Shown here piece by piece: positions 52,540 to 60,490 of a DNA stretch of 64,000 nucleotides (positions are counted from its first letter, which is position 1; each line of letters starts with the position of its first letter). The notes below the pieces were generated by a model. That model was not told the origin of the DNA. It saw nothing but the letters and a program-made list of their open reading frames with translations, and searched no databases. The stretch lies in contig NZ_JBNCAN010000021.1 of NCBI RefSeq assembly GCF_049808615.1, forward strand, positions 25,277-89,276, read 5' to 3'. The translations under genes were made by a program, and so were the position numbers. Source of the stretch: Modicisalibacter sp049808615 (lineage in GTDB: Bacteria; Pseudomonadota; Gammaproteobacteria; Pseudomonadales; Halomonadaceae).

Positions 52540-53481
52540 TCAGGGCGTTTGCTGACTGTAGTACTCTGCAATATCGACGATGTCTTCGTCGGAAAGCGCC
52601 GCTGCCATCGGCGTCATGACCGAGGACATGCCGCCCTCGCGCTCACCGGCACGGTAGGCCTTCAAGGCATTTGCCAGATAAGTGTCATTTTGTCCGGCGA
52701 GATTGGGATACATCGGCGAGGTGCCGTGTCCGTCCTGGCCGTGACACGCCACACAGGTACCGATCTTGTCCGCGCCGGGCAGGTCGGAGCCGCCGGCGCT
52801 TGCAGCGGCTGTCTCGGTTGCGCCGCCTTGATCGGCGCTCGCGTCCTGCTCGCTATCGGCGTCGTTCTGGGCCATGGCCTGCTGCTGTTCCTGCTGGCCG
52901 GCATCCGCTGAAGTCTCTGCGCTGACATCGCTCTGGGCCGTGCTCTGCTGTGCTTCCTGTGCATTCGCACCGCTGTCGTCAGCGGCAGCTTGTTCGCCAC
53001 CTTCGGCAGCAGCTTGCTCACTTCCACCCTCCTGAGCAGGCACTTCCATTACGGGTTCGACCATGTAGGCCGTGGCGGCACGCATTTCTTCATCGGATAG
53101 ATCGGGATTGCCGCCCCGGGCCGGCATGGCGTTGAAGCCATTGATGGAATGGGACAGCAGAGTGTCGAAGCCCTTGGACGTCCGCTCAGACCAGGCAGCC
53201 TCATCACCGCGGACAGGTGCACCGGCAGCACCGGTATCGTGGCAGGCCATACACACGCTGCCATAGATCTCTTCACCGGACTTGCCGTCGCTGCCACCAC
53301 CACTAGCGGCCGCCGCCGGTGCAGCACCGCCGCAATCCTCGCCCTGCAGGCATAGCTCACCCACCGGCTTGAGTCGCTCTGCGATGGATTCCTTGGACAT
53401 GCTGGCATCCTGGGCTGATGCCACCCCTGCGACCAGGCCAAGAGTGGCCAGAGTCCCCACGATCAGTTTCTTGAATTTCAC
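52540..53481 (-). CDS. Diheme cytochrome c: c5-type and c4/c553-type domains joined by an acidic low-complexity linker
   Basis: A 313-residue exported protein. The signal peptide ends in ASAQ near residue 24. Heme site 1 (CMACH, 77-81) is in a cytochrome c5-like domain with PARGGNPDLSDEEM; heme site 2 (CVACH, 243-247) is in a domain like c4/c553 with HGQDGHG and YPNLAGQNDTYLANAL. A linker of about 90 residues (146-235) made mostly of A, Q, E, D, S and G joins them. It is a likely periplasmic electron shuttle to terminal oxidases. The GTG at 53481 is chosen because AGAGG lies 8 nt upstream and it directly begins the signal peptide; the open frame to 53688 runs into the tRNA side. Confidence 0.88.
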   Translation of the reverse strand: MKFKKLIVGTLATLGLVAGVASAQDASMSKESIAERLKPVGELCLQGEDCGGAAPAAAASGGGSDGKSGEEIYGSVCMACHDTGAAGAPVRGDEAAWSERTSKGFDTLLSHSINGFNAMPARGGNPDLSDEEMRAATAYMVEPVMEVPAQEGGSEQAAAEGGEQAAADDSGANAQEAQQSTAQSDVSAETSADAGQQEQQQAMAQNDADSEQDASADQGGATETAAASAGGSDLPGADKIGTCVACHGQDGHGTSPMYPNLAGQNDTYLANALKAYRAGEREGGMSSVMTPMAAALSDEDIVDIAEYYSQQTP

Positions 53482-53698
53482 TCTCACCACCTCTTGCGGT
53501 CCTGTCAGTAAAATCGGCTCGACGCCAAGGCGCGAAGGAGGCCAGTATAGCGGCATCCGAGCGGGCAAGAAAATGTACGAAATCATGCTGTGAGGCAGCA
53601 TGTCGAGCCGCGCCCTGGCTGGTACCGGTACTGGCTGGACAGAAAGCGGGCAGACGCGTAGGATACTGCGCGTTGACTGCGCGCTCATGTCGCAGTAT

Positions 53699-53775
53699 CC
53701 GCCCTTAGCTCAGCTGGATAGAGCGTTGCCCTCCGGAGGCAAAGGTCATAGGTTCGAATCCTATAGGGCGGGCCA
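53699..53775 (+). tRNA. tRNA-Arg (anticodon CCG)
   Basis: A complete 77-nt cloverleaf: acceptor stem CCGCCCT / AGGGCGG, D arm GCTC / GAGC, anticodon stem TTGCC / GGCAA with loop CTCCGGA (anticodon CCG, codon CGG), variable loop AGGTC, T arm ATAGG / CCTAT around TTCGAAT, discriminator G and encoded CCA. A strong terminator follows at 53788. No integrase or attachment repeat is present nearby. Confidence 0.98.
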
Positions 53776-53787
53776 AAAAAAATAGCA

Positions 53788-53827
53788 AAAACCGCCGCTT
53801 ACGGGTCATGCCGAGCGGCGGTTTTTT
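53788..53827. terminator. Bidirectional terminator after tRNA-Arg
   Basis: AAAACCGCCGCT pairs with AGCGGCGGTTTT (53788-53799 and 53814-53825) around a 14-nt loop, with T runs on both strands. It ends the tRNA transcript on plus and the 47-codon small gene on minus. Confidence 0.93.
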
Positions 53828-53875
53828 GTTGAGGGCAATGGCAGATGAAGGACGTACGCAGGGCCTGCGGCATCT

Positions 53876-54019
53876 TCATCTTCGGTTGCCATCGTTATTT
53901 GGTCCCCGTTTACGGTTTTGGTACTGGCTCCAGGCTTGTCTCGCATGATGTTTTGCTTTTTCCCGGTTCTCGGGCTTTCTGAGCCAGTTGGCCACAGCCG
54001 CAAAGATATAGCGCTTCAT
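53876..54019 (-). CDS. Small basic 47-residue protein (hypothetical)
   Basis: A short frame on the minus strand begins MKRYIFAAVANWLRKPENRE and is rich in K, R, N and Q, with a pI that must be very basic. A consensus Shine-Dalgarno AGGAGGT (plus-strand ACCTCCT, 54024-54030) lies 4 nt before the ATG, and the bidirectional terminator at 53788-53827 lies just downstream. Both signals argue that it is a real gene. I do not recognise a family; a nucleic-acid or membrane-surface binding role is only a guess from charge. Confidence 0.65.
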   Translation of the reverse strand: MKRYIFAAVANWLRKPENREKAKHHARQAWSQYQNRKRGPNNDGNRR

Positions 54020-54176
54020 CAGTACCTCCTGTCGATGTTTTGTCCTTCCCTCTCACTATGTGGAGGAGATGATTGGGTGAGTCAAGCTCTCGGTAGTGTC
54101 GGGGCGGAGGTGATGCGGTGAGTTCGTCCGTGAATCCGCGAAGTTGCGCGACTGGATAACGGCGGATGGCGGCCCT

Positions 54177-54725
54177 TCAGGATGACAGGCGGCGTACCCA
54201 TTCAAGATAGCTGTCCATGCGTTTTTGCAGCATTTCTTGTGTGGGCGTGTCAGTGAGCTTGCCGTCGTCGTCGAACTTGTTTTGAGCGGTGGGCACGAGG
54301 AAATCCGGAGCGGCGAACACCGGCGCCAATACCCCGGCCAGGATGTCACGCAGATGAACCTGGGCTCTTGCGCCGCCGGTCGCGCTCATCGAGGCGCTCA
54401 GGACGATGATGGGCTTGTCTTTCAGCACTGACTTGAAGGCGGGTCGCGAGGCCCAGTCGATGGCATTCTTAAGCACACCGGGTAGGCTGTAGTTGTATTC
54501 CGGCGTTGCGATCACCACGCCATCCGCGCTGGCAATATCATCCTTCAATTTTTGCACCGATGGCGGCTTTTCCTCTCCATCCTGATCGCCGTGGTAATGC
54601 GGTATACCGCCTATGTCGAAGGTTGCGAACGTCGCGGCGCTGCCGATCGCCTCCCGGGCCGCTTCAAGCAGATGGGTGTTGTAGGAAGCCTTTCTCAGGC
54701 TGCCACTGATACCCAGTATTTTCAT
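54177..54725 (-). CDS. NADPH-dependent FMN reductase / NAD(P)H quinone reductase
   Basis: A 182-residue flavodoxin-like reductase of the ArsH/ChrR/azoreductase group. The FMN phosphate-binding loop is GISGSLRKASYN (about 6-17), the flavin ring contact TPEYNYSLPGVLKNAIDW is complete and SASMSATGGARA follows. Such enzymes reduce quinones, FMN, chromate or azo dyes. The ATG at 54725 with GGGAG 8 nt upstream is used; an in-frame ATG at 54740 adds five residues. Confidence 0.9.
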   Translation of the reverse strand: MKILGISGSLRKASYNTHLLEAAREAIGSAATFATFDIGGIPHYHGDQDGEEKPPSVQKLKDDIASADGVVIATPEYNYSLPGVLKNAIDWASRPAFKSVLKDKPIIVLSASMSATGGARAQVHLRDILAGVLAPVFAAPDFLVPTAQNKFDDDGKLTDTPTQEMLQKRMDSYLEWVRRLSS

Positions 54726-54932
54726 TGAGTCTTCTCCCACGCCTATGAATGTCGATCATCGTATACGTCGGTTTCACCATAGCAGATCGACGTACCGCGC
54801 ACGTGGGCCAGGGCCGCATGGTATCTGAGTGAGTAGGCTGTGTTCCTGACCGACTCCTCAAGAAACCCCCATTCCCGCCGATATTTGTCGCACAAGCGAC
54901 GCTGTCGCAATGGATAGCTCTATGGGGTAAGC

Positions 54933-56591
54933 GTGATGGAGACAGATGGTCGAGCAGAACTCTATGACAGCATTGAAATATCATCGACGGGCGTGGCCAT
55001 TGTCGATGAGCAGGGTGTCGTGATTCACGCGAATCCGGCATTTGCCACGCGGCTCAATATTGCCGACTCCGCTGTGTTAATGGGTACATCTCTTTTATCT
55101 GCCTGGATGCGCAGTACCGACGAGCAGCAGCGTCTTACCCTAGAAAAGCAGTTACTGAACCCTGAGCCGTCTACATTGGCCCTGTCTGTCGGCAGAGATC
55201 GCACCACGACATTCTATCTCGATGCGCGTCACTCCAGCCGGCGTATCGTTCTGGCCAGTGATTGGCCAGCGTTGGAGGATGCACCTCGAAGTGTCATTGC
55301 CCCGCTCGATGCCTTGACGGGTCTGGGCAACCGGACGGTGTATGAAGATTACATCGAACGTTTGAGGGCGCGAGCGCCAGAGGATGACGCGGTAGCGATC
55401 GTTTTGCTCGATCTAGATCGTTTCAAGCAGGTCAACGATACCCTGGGCCACGCGGCGGGCGACACCTTATTGGTTCTTGCCGCCAAGCGCATGCGATCGG
55501 CAATACGCAGCGAGGATACCCTGATCCGACTGGGGGGCGACGAGTTCGTCATACTGCAAGCCCAGGATAAACAGCCCGAGGGTGCCCAGGCGATTGCCGA
55601 GCGGCTCGTCGAGCTTCTGCACCGGCCTTTCCTGATCGATGGCCATCAGGTCAACAGTGGTGTGAGTATCGGTATTGCGATGCTGGGCCAGGGTACCCAG
55701 GAGCCATCTGATCTACTCAAGCATGCGGATCTGGCGCTTTACGAGGCCAAACGCCTGGGGCGATCCCGCTACTGCTTCTTCGAGGCGGATCTTGAATATC
55801 GCGCCCTCGAGCGTCGCAATCTCGAACAAGATCTGCGCCGCGCCCTGGGGCTACGCCAATTCTCGCTGCTGTATCAACCACAGCAATCCATTTCGGACGA
55901 TAGCATCAGCGGTTTCGAAGCCCTGATTCGATGGGATCACCCGACGCGTGGGCGGGTCTCTCCCGTGGAGTTCATTCCCTTGGCCGAGGAGCTTGGCGAG
56001 ATTCATGCCATTGGTGAATGGGTAATGCGTACTGCCTGTCAGCAGGCGGCTACCTGGGAAAGCGGACTCAGCGTGGCGGTGAATGTGTCGCCGATTCAGT
56101 TCGAGGACGATCGCATCGTTGCCGTCGTGCGCGAGGCGCTGGAGGCAAGTGGCTTGGCGCCTGAACGCCTGGAAATCGAAATTACCGAAAGCACATTGAT
56201 GAGTAATTCCGATGCGGTGATGCAGAGCCTATGGGCCATCAAGACGATGGGGGTCGGCATCGCCATGGACGATTTCGGTACCGGATATTCGTCCTTGAGC
56301 CATCTCAGCAGTTTCCCTTTCACCAAACTCAAGATCGACAAATCCTTCATCCAGGCGGAGCCATCGCCACGCTCTAAGGCATTGATGGAGGCCATTCTGG
56401 CAATGGGTTCGAGCCTGGGCATGATGACCATCGCCGAAGGTGTCGAAACACCTGATCAATACGCGGAACTCTCGCGCGGTGGATGCACCACCGCACAAGG
56501 CTATTACATCGCCAAACCGATGGAGCCGGAGACCATCGAGCACTTCCTGCGCTCGTTGCAACCGGCTTCCTGTACCCCATCTTATGATTGA
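54933..56591 (+). CDS. PAS-GGDEF-EAL cyclic-di-GMP signalling protein
   Basis: A 552-residue cytoplasmic protein. An N-terminal PAS domain (about 8-105, STGVAIVDEQGVVIHANPAF) precedes a GGDEF domain with intact active motif LIRLGGDEFVIL and an RxxD product-inhibition site (RSED) five residues before it. The EAL domain (about 300-545) carries EALIRW, EITEST, DDFGTGYSSLSHL, KIDKSFI and EGVET, so both synthesis and breakdown of c-di-GMP appear possible. No membrane segment is visible. The next gene, a BLUF photoreceptor, has its Shine-Dalgarno on this stop codon, so the two are translationally coupled and probably interact. Confidence 0.94.
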   Translation: MMETDGRAELYDSIEISSTGVAIVDEQGVVIHANPAFATRLNIADSAVLMGTSLLSAWMRSTDEQQRLTLEKQLLNPEPSTLALSVGRDRTTTFYLDARHSSRRIVLASDWPALEDAPRSVIAPLDALTGLGNRTVYEDYIERLRARAPEDDAVAIVLLDLDRFKQVNDTLGHAAGDTLLVLAAKRMRSAIRSEDTLIRLGGDEFVILQAQDKQPEGAQAIAERLVELLHRPFLIDGHQVNSGVSIGIAMLGQGTQEPSDLLKHADLALYEAKRLGRSRYCFFEADLEYRALERRNLEQDLRRALGLRQFSLLYQPQQSISDDSISGFEALIRWDHPTRGRVSPVEFIPLAEELGEIHAIGEWVMRTACQQAATWESGLSVAVNVSPIQFEDDRIVAVVREALEASGLAPERLEIEITESTLMSNSDAVMQSLWAIKTMGVGIAMDDFGTGYSSLSHLSSFPFTKLKIDKSFIQAEPSPRSKALMEAILAMGSSLGMMTIAEGVETPDQYAELSRGGCTTAQGYYIAKPMEPETIEHFLRSLQPASCTPSYD

Positions 56592-56605
56592 AGGAGCCAA
56601 TAACC

Positions 56606-57043
56606 GTGGACAAGACGCTTTACCGGCTCGTCTATCTGAGTCGCAATAACATCACCGGCAACGACAGCCAGTTGCAGGAAGAGATCAGCGGCATTCTCGA
56701 GGTCTCGCGACGTCACAATCACCAAGCGGGGGTCACCGGCGCTTTGATGTTCAACACCGGCTGCTTCGCTCAGGTGCTGGAAGGAGCGCACGACAAGATT
56801 CAGGACACCTTCGAGCGTATTCAGTGCGATCCGCGCCATTGTAAGGTCAGCGTGTTGGCCTTCGATCAGATTGACGAGCGGTTTTTCTCGAACTGGGATA
56901 TGGCGTATGTCGGTCAGAATGCTCAGAGTATCGAGCAATTTGCCGGCTTCAATGAGAAGTCTGGCTTGGATTTTTCGATACTCGATGGAGAGCAGGTGTT
57001 TCGGCTGCTACGCACCCATCTGGAGGAAGCCGAGCGGGCATGA
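56606..57043 (+). CDS. BLUF-domain blue-light photoreceptor
   Basis: A 145-residue FAD-binding BLUF protein. The flavin-hydrogen-bonding tyrosine is Y10 in YRLVYLSRN, the asparagine is in NHQAGVTGAL, the glutamine in CFAQVLEG and the tryptophan-methionine pair in NWDMAYVG, so the light-sensing hydrogen-bond network is complete. Standalone BLUF proteins act through partners, and here the partner is likely the PAS-GGDEF-EAL protein just upstream. The GTG at 56606 follows AAGGAG (56591-56596) by 9 nt; the alternative TTG at 56588 precedes the ribosome binding site and is rejected. Confidence 0.92.
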   Translation: MDKTLYRLVYLSRNNITGNDSQLQEEISGILEVSRRHNHQAGVTGALMFNTGCFAQVLEGAHDKIQDTFERIQCDPRHCKVSVLAFDQIDERFFSNWDMAYVGQNAQSIEQFAGFNEKSGLDFSILDGEQVFRLLRTHLEEAERA

Positions 57044-57107
57044 GTCGGCAAGGAGTTGAGTAAGCGGCTAGGGTAGCCCACACTCACGTCACGCTGTGGA
57101 CGATCGA

Positions 57108-57188
57108 ATGATGAAGACGGATGCACTACTTGACCTGCAGGGCAAGGTAGCCATTGTCAACGGCGGCGGCGTGCAGACGCTGGATTAG
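57108..57188 (+). pseudogene. N-terminal stub of a short-chain dehydrogenase (SDR)
   Basis: ATGATG at 57108 opens a 26-codon frame with LLDLQGKVAIVNGGG followed at once by VQTLD and a stop. This is the start of a classical SDR, including the beginning of its cofactor-binding TGxxxG motif, cut off after about 25 of 250 residues. The alpha/beta hydrolase gene follows 2 nt later, suggesting a deletion that brought the two together. Confidence 0.65.
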
Positions 57189-57190
57189 GG

Positions 57191-58072
57191 GTGGCTGATT
57201 CAGAAGGTGATGGTGTGTTCGAAGAATTCAAACTAGAGACAGTCGAGCTTCCTGAGGCGTCGCTTCGAGTGCGATACGGTGGCACGGGCTCTCCAGTGTT
57301 GCTTCTGCACGGACATCCTCGAACACATGCAACCTGGCACCGGGTGGCCCCGCTGCTGGCCAAACATCATACGGTCGTCTGTCCCGACTTACGGGGCTTC
57401 GGGCAATCTTCGAAACCCGCTGATACTGCCGATCATAGTGGATCGTCAAAGCGGGCCAAGGCGCGGGACTGTATCGCACTCATGCAGTATCTCGGCTTTG
57501 ATCGGTTCGCCATCGTTGGTCACGATCGAGGTAGCTATACGGCGTTCCGCACGGCCATGGACCATCCCGATTGCATAAGCCGCGTAGCCCTGCTCGACGG
57601 CGTGCCTATTCTCGAAGCACTGGAAAGATGTGACTCTCGATTTGCCACCGAATGGTGGCATTGGTTTTTCTTCGCTCAGCCAGAAAAGCCGGAACGCGCC
57701 ATCCTGTCCGACCCCGATGCCTGGTATGCAGGCACGCCCGAGCAGATGGGGCAGAGCGCATACGCGGACTTCCAAAAAGCGATTCATGATCCCGACACTG
57801 TCCATGGCATGCTCGAGGATTATCGAGCCGGCGTGGGCATAGATCGTCAGCACGACGAGCAGGATCGGCAACAAGGTAGACGTATTCGCTGCCCCACGCT
57901 GGTTCTATGGTCGCTGCAAGATGATCTCGAACGACTGTATGGCGATGTGCTGGAAGTCTGGAAGCCCTGGACAACATCGCTAATCGGTCACGGCATCGAC
58001 TGTGGGCATCACATGGCAGAGGAGGCGCCCGAGACGTTAGCTCAGGCTCTTCTGGATTTTCTGCGGTACTGA
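57191..58072 (+). CDS. Alpha/beta hydrolase, haloacetate dehalogenase-like
   Basis: A 293-residue alpha/beta hydrolase. The oxyanion region is LLLHGHPRTHATWHRVAP, and the nucleophile elbow GHDRGSYTAFR carries an aspartate nucleophile with the two arginines used by fluoroacetate dehalogenases. WHWFFFAQPEKPE provides the halide-binding histidine-tryptophan, and a late CGHHMAEE supplies the catalytic histidine. C-F or C-Cl bond cleavage is therefore plausible, but related epoxide hydrolases share this frame. It starts with GTG and has a weak ribosome binding site, so translation may be coupled to the SDR stub. Confidence 0.8.
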   Translation: MADSEGDGVFEEFKLETVELPEASLRVRYGGTGSPVLLLHGHPRTHATWHRVAPLLAKHHTVVCPDLRGFGQSSKPADTADHSGSSKRAKARDCIALMQYLGFDRFAIVGHDRGSYTAFRTAMDHPDCISRVALLDGVPILEALERCDSRFATEWWHWFFFAQPEKPERAILSDPDAWYAGTPEQMGQSAYADFQKAIHDPDTVHGMLEDYRAGVGIDRQHDEQDRQQGRRIRCPTLVLWSLQDDLERLYGDVLEVWKPWTTSLIGHGIDCGHHMAEEAPETLAQALLDFLRY

Positions 58073-58160
58073 AGAATGCCAGCCAAGGGATGCCAAGAGG
58101 CCTGTAGCATGAGCCCTTTCCCATATATCAGATAGACCGTTCCCGACCCTAGGTAATGCG

Positions 58161-58186
58161 AAAAAGCGCCAGCAATTGCCGGCGCT
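58161..58186 (-). terminator. Rho-independent terminator after the aminopeptidase gene
   Basis: On the minus strand the hairpin AGCGCC-x-GCAATTGC-x-GGCGCT (58186-58165), nearly palindromic throughout, is followed by TTTTT (plus-strand AAAAA at 58161-58165). It ends the aminopeptidase transcript. Confidence 0.85.
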
Positions 58187-58202
58187 CGTATGCAGTGGTT
58201 CC

Positions 58203-60011
58203 TTAGATGGCCTTGGTACGCTCCTCCAGCCAAGAGCGGGCCTCTTGGGAGAGCTTGGGCGCAAGCCGCTCACGCACTTCCTTGTGGTAGGTATTCAACC
58301 AATCGATTTCCGATTGATCGAGCAGGTCACGGTCGATACAGCGGGTGTCGATGGGACAAAGGGTCAGGGTCTCGAAGTGCAGGAACTCGCCGAACTCGCT
58401 CTCCGGCGCGTGACGATTGACCACCAGGTTCTCGATGCGCACGCCCCATTTACCGGGGCGATAGACCCCCGGTTCGATGGAGGTGATCATGCCTTCGCGC
58501 ATGGTGTTGTGCTCGGTGGCCGTGGCGGAGTAGGCAATCACCTGGGGGCCTTCGTGAACGTTGAGGAAATACCCCACGCCGTGGCCGGTGCCGTGACCGT
58601 AGTCCCGCCCCGTTGACCATAGCGGCGCCCGAGCGATGGCGTCGAGCTTGGGCGAGGCAATGCCTTCCGGATAGTGAGTGCGAGACAGCGCGATGGTGCC
58701 CTTGAGCACCCGGGTGAAGTCCTCGCGCTGGGTAGCGCTGATCTCGCCGATGGGAATGACTCGGGTGATGTCCGTGGTGCCGCCGTAGTACTGACCGCCG
58801 GAATCGATCAGCAGCAAGCCATCGCCCTGGATGGTGGCGTGTGCCTTGTCCGTGGCGTGATAATGGGGCAGGGCACCGTTCTCATTGAAGGCGGCGATGG
58901 TGCCGAAGCTTTGACACACGAAGCCTTCGCGCTTGGCCCGCTGGGCGGTCAGCCGCTCATCCACATCAAGCTCCGTGGGCGTCTCGCCCCGCTCAAGCGC
59001 CGCCTCGAATTCGGCGAAGAACTCGCATAGCGCCGCACCGTCCTCTTCCATGGTACGGCGCACATGGGCAATGTCGCTTTCGCTCTTGCGACTCTTGGTA
59101 AGCGTGGTGGGCTGAATGCCGTCATAAAGCGTCATGCTCTCGGGCAGCGCCTGAGCAGTGGCCAGGCTCACCTTGGCGCCGTCGAGCAGCACTCGATCCT
59201 GGACCGGCAGCTTCGCCAGATGCACCTTCCACTGATCGTAATCGGCGATGTCGATGCCGTCATTGCGCAGCATCTCGGCCAGGTCGTCTTTCAGCTTGCC
59301 CGGGGCTATAAAGAGCGTGGCGCTGTCATGACCGATCAGCATGTGAGCGAGAAATACCGGGTTGAAATCTACGTCCGAACCACGCAGCTGGGTCAGCCAG
59401 GCGATGTCGTCGAGGGTCGAGAGTAGATGCCAGTCGGCACTGGATTCTCTGAGTGCCTTGCGCAGCTCGGCCAGGCGTTCGTGGCGGGTCCCCGTTACAT
59501 ACTCGCGGGGATGTTCGTAGACTGATGCCTGGGGCAGTGCCGGGCGGTTTGGCCAGATCATGTCCAGTAGATCCAGGTCGCTGTGCAGCTTGACGCCTCG
59601 AGGTAACAGCATCTCTTCCATGCGTCGGGCATTGGCCAGGGACACCACATCCGCATCGAAGCCAAGCGTTGCGCCTTGGGGCAATTGCTCTGCCAGCCAC
59701 TCGATGGGTGCCTGGGCCTGGCCTTGCTGCAGCTTCTTGAGCTCGATACCGCTGCCTTCGAGCTGCTGCTCGGCCTGAACCCAGTAGCGGCTATCCACCC
59801 ATAGTCCGGCGACGTCCTGGGTGATGGTCAGAATGCCCACGGAGCCATCGAAGCCGGACAGCCAGGCCCGGCCTTCCCAATGCTCCGGCAGGTATTCGGA
59901 ACTGTGCGGATCGGAGGAGGGCAGCCACCAGGCGTCGATGGCGTGTTGGCGCATGACCTCGCGCAGAGCAGCCAGACGTTCGGCGGGAGAGAAAGAGGTT
60001 GAATGGGACAT
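58203..60011 (-). CDS. Aminopeptidase P-family Xaa-Pro peptidase (three-domain type)
   Basis: A 602-residue metallopeptidase of the M24B family, closer in length and layout to eukaryotic XPNPEP1 than to E. coli PepP (441). Two creatinase-like N-terminal domains are followed by the pita-bread catalytic domain with ligands in LLIDSGGQYYGGTTDITR (two aspartates), YGHGTGHGVG (histidine), SIEPGVYRPG and RIENLV (glutamates). It removes the N-terminal residue from X-Pro peptides. GGAG precedes the ATG. It is divergent from the Lin0512 genes. Confidence 0.94.
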   Translation of the reverse strand: MSHSTSFSPAERLAALREVMRQHAIDAWWLPSSDPHSSEYLPEHWEGRAWLSGFDGSVGILTITQDVAGLWVDSRYWVQAEQQLEGSGIELKKLQQGQAQAPIEWLAEQLPQGATLGFDADVVSLANARRMEEMLLPRGVKLHSDLDLLDMIWPNRPALPQASVYEHPREYVTGTRHERLAELRKALRESSADWHLLSTLDDIAWLTQLRGSDVDFNPVFLAHMLIGHDSATLFIAPGKLKDDLAEMLRNDGIDIADYDQWKVHLAKLPVQDRVLLDGAKVSLATAQALPESMTLYDGIQPTTLTKSRKSESDIAHVRRTMEEDGAALCEFFAEFEAALERGETPTELDVDERLTAQRAKREGFVCQSFGTIAAFNENGALPHYHATDKAHATIQGDGLLLIDSGGQYYGGTTDITRVIPIGEISATQREDFTRVLKGTIALSRTHYPEGIASPKLDAIARAPLWSTGRDYGHGTGHGVGYFLNVHEGPQVIAYSATATEHNTMREGMITSIEPGVYRPGKWGVRIENLVVNRHAPESEFGEFLHFETLTLCPIDTRCIDRDLLDQSEIDWLNTYHKEVRERLAPKLSQEARSWLEERTKAI

Positions 60012-60136
60012 GAGAAAACTCCAGGCCGGCGTGAAATCAGCAAATGCGCATTGTAGCAGTCATGTTCTTGCGTAAGCGTCCTGAAAGCCCGACATTACGG
60101 AATAAGGAATTCATGCGAAACCGAACGGAGCGACAA

Positions 60137-60490
60137 ATGACCAAAAAGCGCGTGGTAACAGAGTTCGGCATGGGCACCTCTCTGCGTCGAGAGGACTATA
60201 CCGAGGCGGCGGCGCGGGCGATTCGCGATGCGCTATGGCATAACTCGCTGAACGTGGCGGAGCTTTTCGACTTTCCCAAGACCGCCATGATCATCGACGT
60301 GGAGGTGGGAGTGCAAAAGCCCGAGGCGGTGGATGAGAGCGCCCTGAAGGCACTGTTTCCTTACGGTCAGCCGTCGATCAACGTGGTTCTGGGCGGGCTC
60401 GATGTGCCACGACCCGATGGAAGTGGCGTCACCGTAATTGCCAATGTCGCCCTCAAGGTTTCATTCGACATGGAGCCGGCTCATGCCTGA
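60137..60490 (+). CDS. Lin0512-family protein (copy A)
   Basis: A 117-residue protein of the Lin0512 family (small, function unknown). The pattern VTEFGMGTSLRREDYTEAAARA, then AMIIDVEVGVQKPEAVD and VVLGGLDVPRPDG is shared with the next gene. GGAG at 60127-60130 lies 6 nt before the ATG at 60137; an ATG at 60113 also has AAGGA before it. It overlaps copy B by 8 nt. The family is suspected to form ring-shaped oligomers, but no role is established. Confidence 0.82.
   Translation: MTKKRVVTEFGMGTSLRREDYTEAAARAIRDALWHNSLNVAELFDFPKTAMIIDVEVGVQKPEAVDESALKALFPYGQPSINVVLGGLDVPRPDGSGVTVIANVALKVSFDMEPAHA

Noticed and set aside
53699..53775. tRNA-Arg as an island attachment site
   Set aside because: No integrase, no repeat of the tRNA 3-prime end downstream and ordinary genes on both sides.
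53806..54003. 65-codon minus-strand frame beyond tRNA-Arg
   Set aside because: It runs into the terminator and lacks a ribosome binding site, and a different frame (53876-54019) has a consensus one.
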